A DNA stretch of 64,000 bases from Solimonas sp. K1W22B-7 (GTDB taxonomy: Bacteria; Pseudomonadota; Gammaproteobacteria; Nevskiales; Nevskiaceae), in contig NZ_CP031704.1 in NCBI RefSeq assembly GCF_003428335.1, positions 186,001-250,000 of the forward strand, read 5' to 3'. Under the pieces are notes generated by a model. That model ran no database searches, was not told the DNA's origin, and was given only the letters and a program-made list of their open reading frames with translations. Positions 8,574-18,740 of this stretch are shown here, one piece after another (the first letter of the stretch is position 1; the number at the start of each line of letters is the position of its first letter). The translations under genes were made by a program, and so were the position numbers.

Positions 8574-10502
8574 CTAGAACAGGTACTTCATCGTGAATGC
8601 CGCGAAGTCGCGGTCGGCGTAGGGCCGTTCGCTGAAGTCCGGGTCGCCGAGGTAGGCGTTGTAGCTGACGCCCACGGTGAACTGCTGCAGGCGGGTGAAG
8701 TTGGCGCCGACGCTGGCGCGGCGGTCGCCTTCGCCCATCAGCGAGCCCAGGCCCGACAGCAGCGAGGAGTGGCCGTCACCCACGCCCTGCCAGAACAGCG
8801 GGATCTGCAGGTCCCAGCCGTCGACGATGTTCTTGCGGTCGATCAGGAACAGGAAGGAATAGCCCCAGGCGTCGTTGGTGTAGGTCAGGTCGTGCGAGCA
8901 GCTGGTCGGGCCGCAGGCATCGTCCACGTCGAGCACGTGGATATAGCTGCCCTCGGCGACCACGGTCAGCGAGTCCCAGAACAGCGCCGGGCCGGTGGTG
9001 TACAGGCCCGACAGCAGGCCCTGCGCCACATCGCCGCGGCTGGGCGTGGGCACCGGGCCGAGCAGGCCGCCGTCCACGTCCACCAGCAGGTCGATGCCCT
9101 CGCGCAGGATCGCTTCGCCGCCGACGCTCACGCCGAACATCGTCGTCGAGAAGCTCATCGCGGTCATGTCGACGCCGTCGAAGTAGCGGATGTTGTAGGT
9201 GGTGGGCACCTTGAGTCCGAGCGCCGCGGTGGTCAGGGGCGGTGCGTTGCCGATGCCCGGCAGCAGCACGGCGTAGTCGTAGTTCTGCACCGGCGCCGGC
9301 GTGGTGTTGTGGTAACGCAGGCGGTAGAGGCCGACGTTGGTCTCGGAAGTCACCTGGTACTTCAGGCCCAGGCCCCACTGGCCGTGGTCGCTGGGGCGGA
9401 TGTCGGCCTTGCGCTCGACGTTGATGTAGCGCGGCGTGTTCGGCTGCGGGATCAGGCCCAGCGGCAGGTTGAGATCGGGCAGCAGCGGGTCGAGGCGGTC
9501 CAGCAGCCCGCCGAGGAGGCCGGTGACCCCGCCGATCGGCAGGTTCAGGTGCAGCAGGTTGTTGAGCAGGTCCACCGTCTGCGGCAGGTCGGAGGACAGC
9601 AGGTTCAGGTCCGAGAGGTTCGCCAGGTACAGCGGGTTCTCGATCCCGTAGATGAACTGCGCGCCCGGGCCCACCACGTCGCTGACCGAGAAGTATTCGC
9701 CCACCGGGTTCAGCTCGGTTTCCTTGTACTCCAGCTTGTACTGGCCCAGCAGGGTCCAGTCGCTGTTGAGCGCGAACTGCATCGAGATCTGGTTGACCGG
9801 CAGCAGGATGCTCTTCACGTCGGCGCCCGGAACCGCCGCCTTGGTCGCGTCGGCCGGCGACTGCGCCAGTGCGATGCCGGAGAAGAACAGGCTCTCGCCC
9901 CAGGCCGCGATATGGCGGCCGATGCGCAGGTTCAGCGCGCCGGATTCGCCGACGTACCAGGAGCCGTAGGCATAGGCGTCGAGCAGGCGCGCGCGGCGGC
10001 CGTCGTAGAACGCCGTCTCGTCCGAGAAAGCGGTGGCCTCACCCTCAAACGGAAAGTTGTGGCGCCCCTCGGTGCGGTTGAGCGTCTCGGGCGAATCGTT
10101 GTGGTTGTAGCCGCGATAGACGCGGTCGTAGAAGGCGTCGCCGCGTACCAGCATGCCGTAGTCGCCGCGGCTGAGCTGCAGTTCGCCGAGCAGCGACACG
10201 CGGTTGTTGACGATGTCGCCGCGCCGGAAGTTGCGGTCGCCGTCGTCGTAGTTGTTGGACTCCGGGAACTTCAGGAAATCCGGGATCGGGATTTCCTGGC
10301 TGGGCGCGGTGTTGATGATGCCGTCATGCGGCTTCTCGGTGCGCACCGCCAGGGCATAGGTGCCCTGCAGCTGGTAGCTGGCATCCAGTCCGAACAGGTC
10401 GAAGGAGCCGGCGGCGGCGGGAGCGGCCCAGCCAGCGGCCAGGAACAGGGTGGCAGGCACGGCCAGGCGCGGCGCGAGGGCGGGGGGACGGCTCGGCGAC
10501 AT
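8574..10502 (-). CDS. DUF1302-family outer-membrane protein
   Basis: A 642-residue exported protein of the DUF1302 family, which is often found in hydrocarbon- and steroid-degrading proteobacteria, usually beside a DUF1329 protein; none is present here. The start M-S-P-S-R-P-P (10500-10502) is chosen because GGAGGAAGTG precedes it and a signal peptide with an A-A-P-A-A-A-G end follows. The body is rich in aromatic, Gly and Asp/Asn residues with alternating polarity, and the protein ends in F (T-M-K-Y-L-F), typical of an outer-membrane beta barrel. It likely takes part in uptake or surface contact with hydrophobic compounds, but no member's transport function is proven from sequence. Confidence 0.85.
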   Translation of the reverse strand: MSPSRPPALAPRLAVPATLFLAAGWAAPAAAGSFDLFGLDASYQLQGTYALAVRTEKPHDGIINTAPSQEIPIPDFLKFPESNNYDDGDRNFRRGDIVNNRVSLLGELQLSRGDYGMLVRGDAFYDRVYRGYNHNDSPETLNRTEGRHNFPFEGEATAFSDETAFYDGRRARLLDAYAYGSWYVGESGALNLRIGRHIAAWGESLFFSGIALAQSPADATKAAVPGADVKSILLPVNQISMQFALNSDWTLLGQYKLEYKETELNPVGEYFSVSDVVGPGAQFIYGIENPLYLANLSDLNLLSSDLPQTVDLLNNLLHLNLPIGGVTGLLGGLLDRLDPLLPDLNLPLGLIPQPNTPRYINVERKADIRPSDHGQWGLGLKYQVTSETNVGLYRLRYHNTTPAPVQNYDYAVLLPGIGNAPPLTTAALGLKVPTTYNIRYFDGVDMTAMSFSTTMFGVSVGGEAILREGIDLLVDVDGGLLGPVPTPSRGDVAQGLLSGLYTTGPALFWDSLTVVAEGSYIHVLDVDDACGPTSCSHDLTYTNDAWGYSFLFLIDRKNIVDGWDLQIPLFWQGVGDGHSSLLSGLGSLMGEGDRRASVGANFTRLQQFTVGVSYNAYLGDPDFSERPYADRDFAAFTMKYLF

Positions 10503-10656
10503 CACTTCCTCCATGGAAATGCCGGTCCGCTGTAGCTTTTGGCGCGGCGGCCGGCGTTTAATTGACCAGGAGGATAGTTGCATCGCCCGTAGGATTTAAC
10601 CTACTTAAATTGCAGTAGTTTTTACTTGAACGGCGGTGATAGCCGGATGGGCGGTT

Positions 10657-10690
10657 GTTAGCTTTGACGGCTAACGATTGAGTTTAGCCG
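10657..10690. promoter_or_regulatory. Overlapping inverted repeats upstream of the DUF1302 gene
   Basis: GTTAGC-N7-GCTAAC (10657-10675) overlaps CGGCTAA-N9-TTAGCCG (10668-10690), about 155 bases upstream of the DUF1302 start. They could be an operator for the TetR-type regulator. There is no T-run, so they do not look like a terminator of the preceding gene. Confidence 0.45.
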
Positions 10691-10732
10691 TCCGAATGGC
10701 CGGAAACTGCGGAGAGGCAACACGGCTGGAAG

Positions 10733-11710
10733 TCACCTCAGCGCACCCTCTAGTCGAAGAAGCACGAACTGACTCAAGGTCATGCTGAGTTGTCGGAGCA
10801 GTCTCGCTTGGTCCTTCTCGGCCATATATGGGTGACTGCCTGTGTGACTAAGGAGCCCATATATCTTATCGAGCGATTCGCGCTCCTTTTTTTCGATCAG
10901 GCCCTCGCGCTCAAGGAACTGACGCACTTCCACTGGTCTTTCCACTGACTCAGGCGGAAAGTTCTTTTGCTTTGCAAGGGAGAGCGCAAGGGCTCCCTCT
11001 TGCAGGGTTAACTCGAGAAACTTGCGGCAATTGGCGATGCAGTCCGACCACCGGCTCTCAATATAGTGTCGCTCGGATAGCGCAAGGAACTCAAAAGCAT
11101 CCTGCTTCTTCCCTAGCGCCAGAGCCTCGTACAGTCTTGCGAGGAGGCCCTTCTCTTGATCCACGTCGAGCACATCCATTTCGACCTGGACTAGATCGCC
11201 GTCACGAAAAACAAAGCCATCAATCTCGATGCTACGTAGAAGAGATCCGGAAACTTTCTCCTCCTTTTCGCGTGTCCAGCTGTTTGATTTTTCACTCTCG
11301 TACGAGCGCAGGAAATCTCGCGCGAGGCTACGCAAATACTGTTGACCCAACTTTTGGCGCTTATCCCAAGGCCAGTTCGGGGTGGCGTTTGCTAGGGTTT
11401 CCCCTGTGTGAAGCTGCAGAAACCAGTCCTTGAGATTTCTTATATAGATTGGCCTTCTCGCAGCATTACAGAACCACGCTTCGTAATCACGTACGTAAAG
11501 GAATTCATACAGTGTGTCACTGTAAACATGGTCCTTCGCTGTTTGATGGCCAGACCCGGAAGACCGATAAGTGAATTTTTGTATGTAGGCCGTCGCCACA
11601 GCGAGGGAGGTGTTTCTACTAATCACGAGATTGATCTCATAAACGGTTCTAACAACAATATAGGATGAACCGCTGGCGATTCGGGAGCGCGCGGCAGAAA
11701 ATCGGCACAC
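10733..11710 (-). CDS. Hypothetical protein of the accessory island, helical C-terminus
   Basis: A 325-codon frame from a GTG at 11710; the true start may lie further in, because the first 40 codons look unlike protein and no ribosome binding site stands out. The base composition is clearly more AT-rich than the flanks. From about residue 65 the product looks real: F-L-Y-V-R-D-Y-E-A-W-F, P-W-D-K-R-Q-K-L-G-Q, then a long alpha-helical C-terminal half (S-D-C-I-A-N-C-R-K-F-L-E, L-L-S-H-T-G-S-H-P). That half resembles HEPN-like or abortive-infection C-terminal regions; this is an impression, not a family hit. It faces away from the RloC-like gene across 220 bases. Confidence 0.6.
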   Translation of the reverse strand: MCRFSAARSRIASGSSYIVVRTVYEINLVISRNTSLAVATAYIQKFTYRSSGSGHQTAKDHVYSDTLYEFLYVRDYEAWFCNAARRPIYIRNLKDWFLQLHTGETLANATPNWPWDKRQKLGQQYLRSLARDFLRSYESEKSNSWTREKEEKVSGSLLRSIEIDGFVFRDGDLVQVEMDVLDVDQEKGLLARLYEALALGKKQDAFEFLALSERHYIESRWSDCIANCRKFLELTLQEGALALSLAKQKNFPPESVERPVEVRQFLEREGLIEKKERESLDKIYGLLSHTGSHPYMAEKDQARLLRQLSMTLSQFVLLRLEGALR

Positions 11711-11930
11711 CGCACATGGATGCTTTTGGAAAACCTGACATGTGAATCAGGAGTAACTTGAGCCGTAGGCGATCCTTGTCTTCCTACTACGCGCGAATCT
11801 TATCGCCCATAGTTGATGAGGTCTATCGGGAGGTTGTTTCAGGAGATGGGCTTCGACTGTCGTATCGAGGCAGCCGGTCACATGGATTAGCACAGAACCT
11901 TCAACAGGCGGATTAGTTCTCGGGGTAAAG

Positions 11931-14567
11931 ATGGCAAGCACTTCGTTCAACATATTTGACGAGTTGTCTTCTTGGCAGAAGGATTTGCCGGTCTGGCAGC
12001 AATGTCTATTGGCGAAGCTTGTTGCCACAAATGAACTTTCGAAGAACGATTTTGATCAAGTTTACAGAGAGCTCTTGATTGATTTTGGTTTGGTTTCGCA
12101 TGGTGGCGTTCGTAACGATTACGCACTAGTAGTGCCCCAGTTCAATAACACTCCCCTCGAAGAACGCGCTCACCTAGTCTTGATGCATGAGGTTTCGGGC
12201 GTCAATGCCCTGAAAGCAGGCCAGGCATTGACCTTTGGCCCGATGCTCACGGTTGTCTATGGTCCCAACGGCTCCGGTAAGTCGGGGTATGCCCGCGTTC
12301 TTAAAGCAGCATGCTTTACCAGATCGCGTGATACCGAAATATTGGGAGACGTCCGAATCAATCTTGTGGCGCAGCCCGAGCCAACTGCGAAGTTCAAGTT
12401 CGCTGATGGCACTGACGCCACATATATGCATAAACAGCCGTGCCCGAAGTTGCGCGACAACTTTGCTGTCTTTGACTCCACTTGCATAAGAGTGCATTTG
12501 GATGAGCGAAAGTCATTTCAGGTTATGCCTTACCTATTTGACGTATTCCCGCGTATGGTGGATGTCTTCAGCAAGCTTCAGGCGCAACTGAAGATCGACA
12601 TTGGCGCCAGGCTGCCAGTGGCAGACCGGTTCGCGATTGCTGGAAGTGAATCCACTGTGGGACAAGCCTTGAGGACGTTGAGTGCCAAAACTGACACTAC
12701 AGAACTCGATAAATTGGCCGTATTTGGAAATGCTGAGCTAGATCGCCTGGAACTGGTGTCAAAAAAGATACAGGAACTTCGCAGTGGAGATTCGAAGCAG
12801 ATCGTTCAACAGAATCGTCAGAAGATCGCCGATCTAGATGCGTTACGAGCGACGTTGATTGCACTATCCAATGCTATCGATTCAGATCTTGTGTCGAAGA
12901 TTGGGCAAGAGATACAGAAAGTACAGCACCTCAAGGAAAAGTCTGCGGCGCTCTCGGCTGCCCAGCTTGGAAATGAGCCGGTCCAACCAGTCGGGACTCA
13001 GTTCTGGCGTGAGCTTATCGCTGCCGCAGTTTCTTATAACAATGAAGCCTTTCCTGGCGATTCCTTCCCGCCGGCGTTGGAAATTATCCCGCGTTGCGTG
13101 CTGTGCCAACAAGAGCTGCAAAATGACGCATTCGATCGCTTGTCCCGGTTCTATCAGGTGGCGACAAGTGATGTGGAGAACCAGCTGAAGGGGGGTGAAC
13201 TAGAGCTCGATGTGCTGAGCGGAAGACTGCGGAAGACGAATACAGGGATTTTCAGTCCAGACAGCGCGGCGCGACGCGTGCTCAAGGATCTTGATGTCGC
13301 CTTAGAAGCAGACGTGGCCGCGCATGTTGCGCAGATCGAAGCCCTAAAAGGTGCCCTTGACGATTCCATAGCCAGCCTTTCACTTTCTTCGGCTACGCCC
13401 TCGATTGATTCTGTCTCGCAGCGGATTAAGGAGCTGAGTCAGCGCATCGGAATTGAAACTCTTAGTCTGATCCAAAAGGATCCGGAAACGCTCCTTGCGC
13501 CTCTGCTAGAGGAAAAGATTTTGCTGGAAGATCGAAGGATTCTTTCCGGTACGTACACGGATGTTGTAAATGCTGTAACGAGCTTCAAATGGGTGGACAT
13601 TGGAAGGGAACGGCTACGGACATTTGCGAGCATTCAACGGGAAGTCACGACAAAACAGACGGATCTTGCTAAGAGGCTCGTTGCACAAGGATTCGTCGAC
13701 AAATTTACGGAGAACTGCGAACTGCTTGAACTTCATCTGCCGGTAAAGTTTCGCTTCGCGGGAGATGCAGGCAAGACAGATCGTCAAATCGAAATAGTCA
13801 GCGCAAGTCGCGGCGATTTCGAGCCCTCAGACGTTTTGAGTGAGGGGGAGCAGACCGCTGCGGCATTGGCTGACTTCCTGACCGAAGTCGAGATCAATGG
13901 TAGCTGCTCGGGGGTTATCTTCGACGATCCGGTGACGTCAATGGATCACCTTCGAAAGGAGTCCATAGCCAAGCGCCTGGTTGGCGAGGCTTCCGCCCGC
14001 CAAGTCATCGTATTTACCCATGACATTCTATTCACAAGCTACCTGGCCGCAGCGGCTGCAGCCAAGGGAGTCAAGTTCACGGGGCACACCGTATGTAAGG
14101 GGGAAGAAGATGGTTCCGGATGTGTTGACGTTTTAGCATTCCCTCATGAGGAGTATGAGGGGGCGGCCTTCAACAGGGCGAAGATTCACCTGAATGAGGC
14201 TAATCTGCTCTCAGGGCATCCACAACGAGGTCATTTGGAGAAGGCGTGTGGCAATCTCCGCACGGCCTATGAAGATTTTATCCAGAAGAAGCTCTTTGGC
14301 AACGTCGTCCGACGCTGGCGGGAGAACATCACCTTTACCCTGAATCAGGTGTACTTCGATGAGGCGATCGCACTAAGGGTGCATGAGAAGATGGCGGTGC
14401 TGTCCCGCTTCATCGATGCACACTCACATAGTCTGGAGTATCAGCAGCTTCCGCTTTCAGCTGCTTTCGTAAGCGCCGAGATTGCGGAGTTCGAAAAAAT
14501 AAGGGGTGACTACACTAAGGCGAGAAAAATCTGGGAAAGCGCGAAGCCTAAAGGAGAATTTAACTAG
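11931..14567 (+). CDS. RloC/PrrC-like AAA_13 ATPase, candidate anticodon nuclease
   Basis: An 878-residue ABC/SMC-type ATPase. Walker A G-P-N-G-S-G-K-S (111-118), ABC signature L-S-E-G-E-Q (from 636), Walker B with F-D-D-P-V-T-S-M-D-H (about 664), and H-loop F-T-H-D (H697) are all present. The large insert between Walker A and the signature has coiled-coil character and one C-V-L-C (C389, C392), as in the Rad50-like zinc hook of RloC. After the ATPase comes a helical C-terminal domain with R794-x3-E798 and H831, matching in order and spacing the Arg-Glu-His triad that I recall for the anticodon nuclease PrrC; R826-x4-H831 also fits a HEPN RNase motif. RloC and PrrC cut tRNA anticodons upon phage infection. 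No type I restriction genes are adjacent. The gene is AT-rich compared with its neighbours. Confidence 0.78.
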   Translation: MASTSFNIFDELSSWQKDLPVWQQCLLAKLVATNELSKNDFDQVYRELLIDFGLVSHGGVRNDYALVVPQFNNTPLEERAHLVLMHEVSGVNALKAGQALTFGPMLTVVYGPNGSGKSGYARVLKAACFTRSRDTEILGDVRINLVAQPEPTAKFKFADGTDATYMHKQPCPKLRDNFAVFDSTCIRVHLDERKSFQVMPYLFDVFPRMVDVFSKLQAQLKIDIGARLPVADRFAIAGSESTVGQALRTLSAKTDTTELDKLAVFGNAELDRLELVSKKIQELRSGDSKQIVQQNRQKIADLDALRATLIALSNAIDSDLVSKIGQEIQKVQHLKEKSAALSAAQLGNEPVQPVGTQFWRELIAAAVSYNNEAFPGDSFPPALEIIPRCVLCQQELQNDAFDRLSRFYQVATSDVENQLKGGELELDVLSGRLRKTNTGIFSPDSAARRVLKDLDVALEADVAAHVAQIEALKGALDDSIASLSLSSATPSIDSVSQRIKELSQRIGIETLSLIQKDPETLLAPLLEEKILLEDRRILSGTYTDVVNAVTSFKWVDIGRERLRTFASIQREVTTKQTDLAKRLVAQGFVDKFTENCELLELHLPVKFRFAGDAGKTDRQIEIVSASRGDFEPSDVLSEGEQTAAALADFLTEVEINGSCSGVIFDDPVTSMDHLRKESIAKRLVGEASARQVIVFTHDILFTSYLAAAAAAKGVKFTGHTVCKGEEDGSGCVDVLAFPHEEYEGAAFNRAKIHLNEANLLSGHPQRGHLEKACGNLRTAYEDFIQKKLFGNVVRRWRENITFTLNQVYFDEAIALRVHEKMAVLSRFIDAHSHSLEYQQLPLSAAFVSAEIAEFEKIRGDYTKARKIWESAKPKGEFN

Positions 14568-14665
14568 GCTCGGTTCATAGCTACGAAGCTGAGGTGACTC
14601 GCCAAAGCGGAAGTGATGGCGCCGAAGCGCGCAGTGCCTAGCGAATCTCGTTGCTTGATGCCAGG

Positions 14666-15799
14666 TCAAGATACGAGTTCGTAGCTTGTGCTGCGTCCGC
14701 CCGCTCCTGACTTCTTTAAAACGCCCAACTCCACCAGACTCGAGATATCGCGCAACGCCGTATCCGTCGAGCACTTCGCGATCTTTGCCCACTTGCCGCT
14801 GGTGAGCTTGCCCTCGAATCCATCCAGCAGCTGATTCAGCAGCGTGATCTGTCGCTCGTTCATCGATATCGCGGCCCATCTCTGCCAGAACGTAGCCTTG
14901 GCCAAAACATCGGATAGCCCCGCCTCCGCGTGCTGGATCGCACGCAATAGGCAGGCAAGAAACCACTGCAGCCACTCGGTGATGTCGAGCGTGCCCTTCT
15001 GGGTGCGCTCCAGCAGTTCGTAGTAGGTCTTGCGTTCGCCCTGGATTTGGGCGGAGAGGCTGTAGAAGCGCTGCGAGGAGTTTTCCGCCCGCGCCAGGGC
15101 CAAGTCTCCCACCGCCCGCGCGACACGACCGTTGCCGTCTTCGAACGGATGGACCGTGACGAACCACAGATGCGCGATACCTGCACGAAGCAGGCGATCC
15201 TCCTGGGGGGTGTCGTCGAACCAGCGCAGGAAGGCGTTCATTTCCGCTGGCAGCCGGTCCGCCGGCGGCGCTTCGAAATGGACCTTCTCGCGGCCGACTC
15301 CGCCCGAAACGACTTGCATGGGGCCGTCATGATCATCCCGCCAAGCGCCGACCCGGATGGCCCGCATGCCGCTGTAGCCGGTCGGGAAGAGCGCCGCATG
15401 CCAGCCGCAGATGCGCTCCTGGGTCAGGGCGGCGCCGAAGTTTTGCGTCGCATCCAGCACCATGTCGACGACTCCATCGATGTGGCGATCGGCAGGCGCC
15501 AGGGCGCCGATATCGACACCCAGCCGCCGCGCCACCGAGGAGCGCACGGCATCGGGGCTCAGCCGGTCGCCTTCGATCTCGCTGGTCTTCAACACGTCCT
15601 CAGTGAAGGTGCGCAGCGTCGCCTCGTCGCGCTGTGCCATCCCCAGGTCGGTCATGCGGCCGGCGAGGTGTCCCTGGGCGTGATGAACCAGGGACAAAGG
15701 CTCCGCCAGGGCGGCGGCGTCGTAACGCCAGCGCGGCCATTCGCGGGATTGCCAGATATACCTATATTCACCGCCATTCATGCGGTGAATATAGGTCAT
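14666..15799 (-). CDS. Fic-family AMP-transferase with DUF4172 and winged helix
   Basis: A 377-residue class II Fic protein that transfers AMP (or another nucleotide) to a target protein. An N-terminal DUF4172-type region (Y-I-W-Q-S-R-E-W-P) carries the inhibitory helix motif T-S-E-I-E-G (72-77), matching [S/T]xxxE[G/N]. The active site H-P-F-E-D-G-N-G-R has H217. The C-terminus (K-W-A-K-I-A-K-C-S-T-D-T-A-L-R-D-I) is a winged-helix domain that could bind DNA. The start at 15799 has CAGGGA close upstream; a start at 15781 is possible. Either start falls in the 15761-15795 palindrome, which suggests autoregulation. It borders the AT-rich defence-like island and follows glmS on the same strand. 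Confidence 0.93.
   Translation of the reverse strand: MTYIHRMNGGEYRYIWQSREWPRWRYDAAALAEPLSLVHHAQGHLAGRMTDLGMAQRDEATLRTFTEDVLKTSEIEGDRLSPDAVRSSVARRLGVDIGALAPADRHIDGVVDMVLDATQNFGAALTQERICGWHAALFPTGYSGMRAIRVGAWRDDHDGPMQVVSGGVGREKVHFEAPPADRLPAEMNAFLRWFDDTPQEDRLLRAGIAHLWFVTVHPFEDGNGRVARAVGDLALARAENSSQRFYSLSAQIQGERKTYYELLERTQKGTLDITEWLQWFLACLLRAIQHAEAGLSDVLAKATFWQRWAAISMNERQITLLNQLLDGFEGKLTSGKWAKIAKCSTDTALRDISSLVELGVLKKSGAGGRSTSYELVS
15761..15795. promoter_or_regulatory. Palindrome over the fic start codon
   Basis: Perfect 14-bp arms CCTATATTCACCGC / GCGGTGAATATAGG with a 7-base loop. The palindrome covers codons 2-13 of the fic reading frame. It can act as a DNA operator or as an mRNA hairpin that hides the start. 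Confidence 0.8.
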
Positions 15800-15834
15800 A
15801 TTCCCTGAACGGGCAATTATTCGCCGTATAATGT

Positions 15835-15861
15835 GCGGTGAATGTAAGGCATATTCACCGC
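15835..15861. promoter_or_regulatory. Second copy of the fic palindrome
   Basis: GCGGTGAAT-N9-ATTCACCGC shares its core with the palindrome at 15761-15795. It lies just upstream of fic and 8 bases beyond the glmS stop. Two copies of one motif flank the likely fic promoter (TATAAT-like bases at 15824-15829 on the + strand, TTATAC on the minus strand). Confidence 0.75.
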
Positions 15862-15869
15862 ATCGGGCT

Positions 15870-17702
15870 TCACTCCACCGTCACCGACTTCGCCAGATTA
15901 CGCGGCCGGTCCACGTCCGTGCCGCGCACCAGCGCCACGTGGTAGGCCAGCAGCTGCAGCGCCACGGTGTAGCTCATCGGGGCCAGCAGTTCGTTCACCT
16001 CGGGCATGCAGATCACCTGCATGCCGGGGCCGTCTTCCATCGCGCAGGCGCGGTCGGCGAAGGCGTAGATGCGGCCGCCGCGGGCGGCCACCTCCTGCAG
16101 GTTGGACTCCAGCTTGTCGAGGCAGCCGCTGGCCGGCGCCAGCGCGATCACCGGCATGTGCTCGTCCACCAGGGCCAGCGGGCCGTGCTTGAGCTCGCCG
16201 GCGGCGTAGGCTTCGGCGTGGATATAGGAAATCTCCTTGAGCTTGAGCGCGCCTTCCTGGGCGATGGGATACATCGGCCCGCGGCCGATGAATAGCGCGT
16301 GGTTGTGGCGCGCGATCTGGCGCGCCAGCTTTTCGATCTGCGGCTCCAGGCGCAGCACCGCCTCCACCGCCACCGGTGCCTGCGCCAGATGCCGCAGGAT
16401 CGGCGCCTCGGCACTGGCGATGGGCCCGTTGCGGCGCGACAGCAGGGCGGTCAGCAGTAGCAATGCGGACAGCTGCGTGGTGAAGGCCTTGGTCGAGGCC
16501 ACGCCCAGCTCTGGCCCGGCACGGGTCAGCAGGCTGAGGCCGGCCTCGCGCACCAGTGAGCTCTCGGCGACGTTGCAGATCGCCAGCGTCGACAGGTAGC
16601 CGGACTCCTTGGCGTAGCGCAGCGCCGCCAGTGTGTCGGCAGTCTCGCCGGACTGCGACAGGCCCACGAACAGGCAGTTGCGCGGCACCGCCGGCAGGCG
16701 GTAGCGGAACTCGCTGGCCAGCTCGACGCTGCAGGGCAGGCCGGTCATGGCTTCCAGCCAGTAGCGCGCCACCAGGCCCGCATGATGGCTGGTGCCGCAG
16801 GCCACCAGGTGCACGGCGCGGATGCGTTCCACCAGGCCGCGCGCGCGAAAGCCCAGGCTGTCCTCCAGCACCGACTCGCCGGCGCTGCGGCCCTGCAGGC
16901 TGTCGGCCAGGGCGCGCGGCTGCTCGTGGATTTCCTTGTGCATGTAGTGGCGATAGGCGCCCTTGTCGACGTCCTCGCTGGACAAGGCCAGCTGCCGCTG
17001 CGGCCGCTCGACCGTCTCGCCATCGATGTCGCGGATGCGGATCTCGCCGCGACTCAGTTCGGCGATGTCGCCTTCCTCCAGGAATACGAAGCGGGCGGTC
17101 ACCGGCAGCAGGGCGGTCACGTCGGAGGCGACGTAGTGGCCGTCGTCGCCCACGCCGATCACCAGCGGGCTGCCGCGGCGCGTCACCACCAAGGTCTCAG
17201 GTTCCGACACCGCGACCACGGCGACGGCGTAGGCACCCCTGAGTTCGGCGGATGCGGCGCGCAAGGCGGCCGCCAGCGAGCGGCCGCCGCACATGTGACG
17301 ATGCAGCAAATGGGCGATGACCTCGGTGTCGGTGTCCGACAGGAACTCGTAGCCCGCCGCCTGCAGCTCGCGCCTGAGTTCGCGGAAGTTCTCGATGATG
17401 CCGTTGTGCACCACCGCGACCTCGCCGCGCGAGACATGCGGATGCGCGTTGCGCTCCGCCGGCTCGCCATGCGTGGCCCAGCGCGTATGGCCGATGCCCA
17501 GTCCGCCGTCGAAGCTGACGCCGCGCAGGCTGCGCGCCAGGTCGGCGACGCGGCCGACGCAGCGCTGCACCGAAACGCTGTCGCCGCCATCCAGCAGGGC
17601 GACGCCGGCGGAGTCATAGCCGCGGTATTCCAGGCGCTGTAGGGCATCCATCAATACCGGTACGACGTTGCGGTCCGCGACCGCGCCAACGAGTCCGCAC
17701 AT
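15870..17702 (-). CDS. glmS: Glutamine--fructose-6-phosphate aminotransferase
   Basis: A cytoplasmic enzyme making glucosamine-6-phosphate from fructose-6-phosphate and glutamine, the first step towards UDP-GlcNAc. At 610 residues it has normal length. The product begins M-C-G-L-V-G-A-V, so Cys2 is the nucleophile of the glutaminase domain (about 1-240), followed by two SIS domains (G-T-S-H-H-A-G-L, S-Q-S-G-E-T-A-D-T) and the usual C-terminus ending A-K-S-V-T-V-E. AGGAG precedes the start. It begins only 9 bases after the epimerase stop, so it is the last gene of the polysaccharide operon, where it would supply amino-sugar precursor. A second glmS elsewhere in the genome cannot be excluded. 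Confidence 0.97.
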   Translation of the reverse strand: MCGLVGAVADRNVVPVLMDALQRLEYRGYDSAGVALLDGGDSVSVQRCVGRVADLARSLRGVSFDGGLGIGHTRWATHGEPAERNAHPHVSRGEVAVVHNGIIENFRELRRELQAAGYEFLSDTDTEVIAHLLHRHMCGGRSLAAALRAASAELRGAYAVAVVAVSEPETLVVTRRGSPLVIGVGDDGHYVASDVTALLPVTARFVFLEEGDIAELSRGEIRIRDIDGETVERPQRQLALSSEDVDKGAYRHYMHKEIHEQPRALADSLQGRSAGESVLEDSLGFRARGLVERIRAVHLVACGTSHHAGLVARYWLEAMTGLPCSVELASEFRYRLPAVPRNCLFVGLSQSGETADTLAALRYAKESGYLSTLAICNVAESSLVREAGLSLLTRAGPELGVASTKAFTTQLSALLLLTALLSRRNGPIASAEAPILRHLAQAPVAVEAVLRLEPQIEKLARQIARHNHALFIGRGPMYPIAQEGALKLKEISYIHAEAYAAGELKHGPLALVDEHMPVIALAPASGCLDKLESNLQEVAARGGRIYAFADRACAMEDGPGMQVICMPEVNELLAPMSYTVALQLLAYHVALVRGTDVDRPRNLAKSVTVE

Positions 17703-17711
17703 GGTGATCTC

Positions 17712-18736
<1,025 letters not shown>

Positions 18737-18740
<4 letters not shown>

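Noticed and set aside
7317-10535. 1072-codon + strand frame across the TetR and DUF1302 genes
   Set aside because: It is antisense to two well-supported genes and has shadow composition.
15862-15870. glmS ribozyme or a terminator after glmS
   Set aside because: glmS ribozymes belong to Gram-positive bacteria, none is seen upstream of the start, and no T-run follows the palindrome after the stop.
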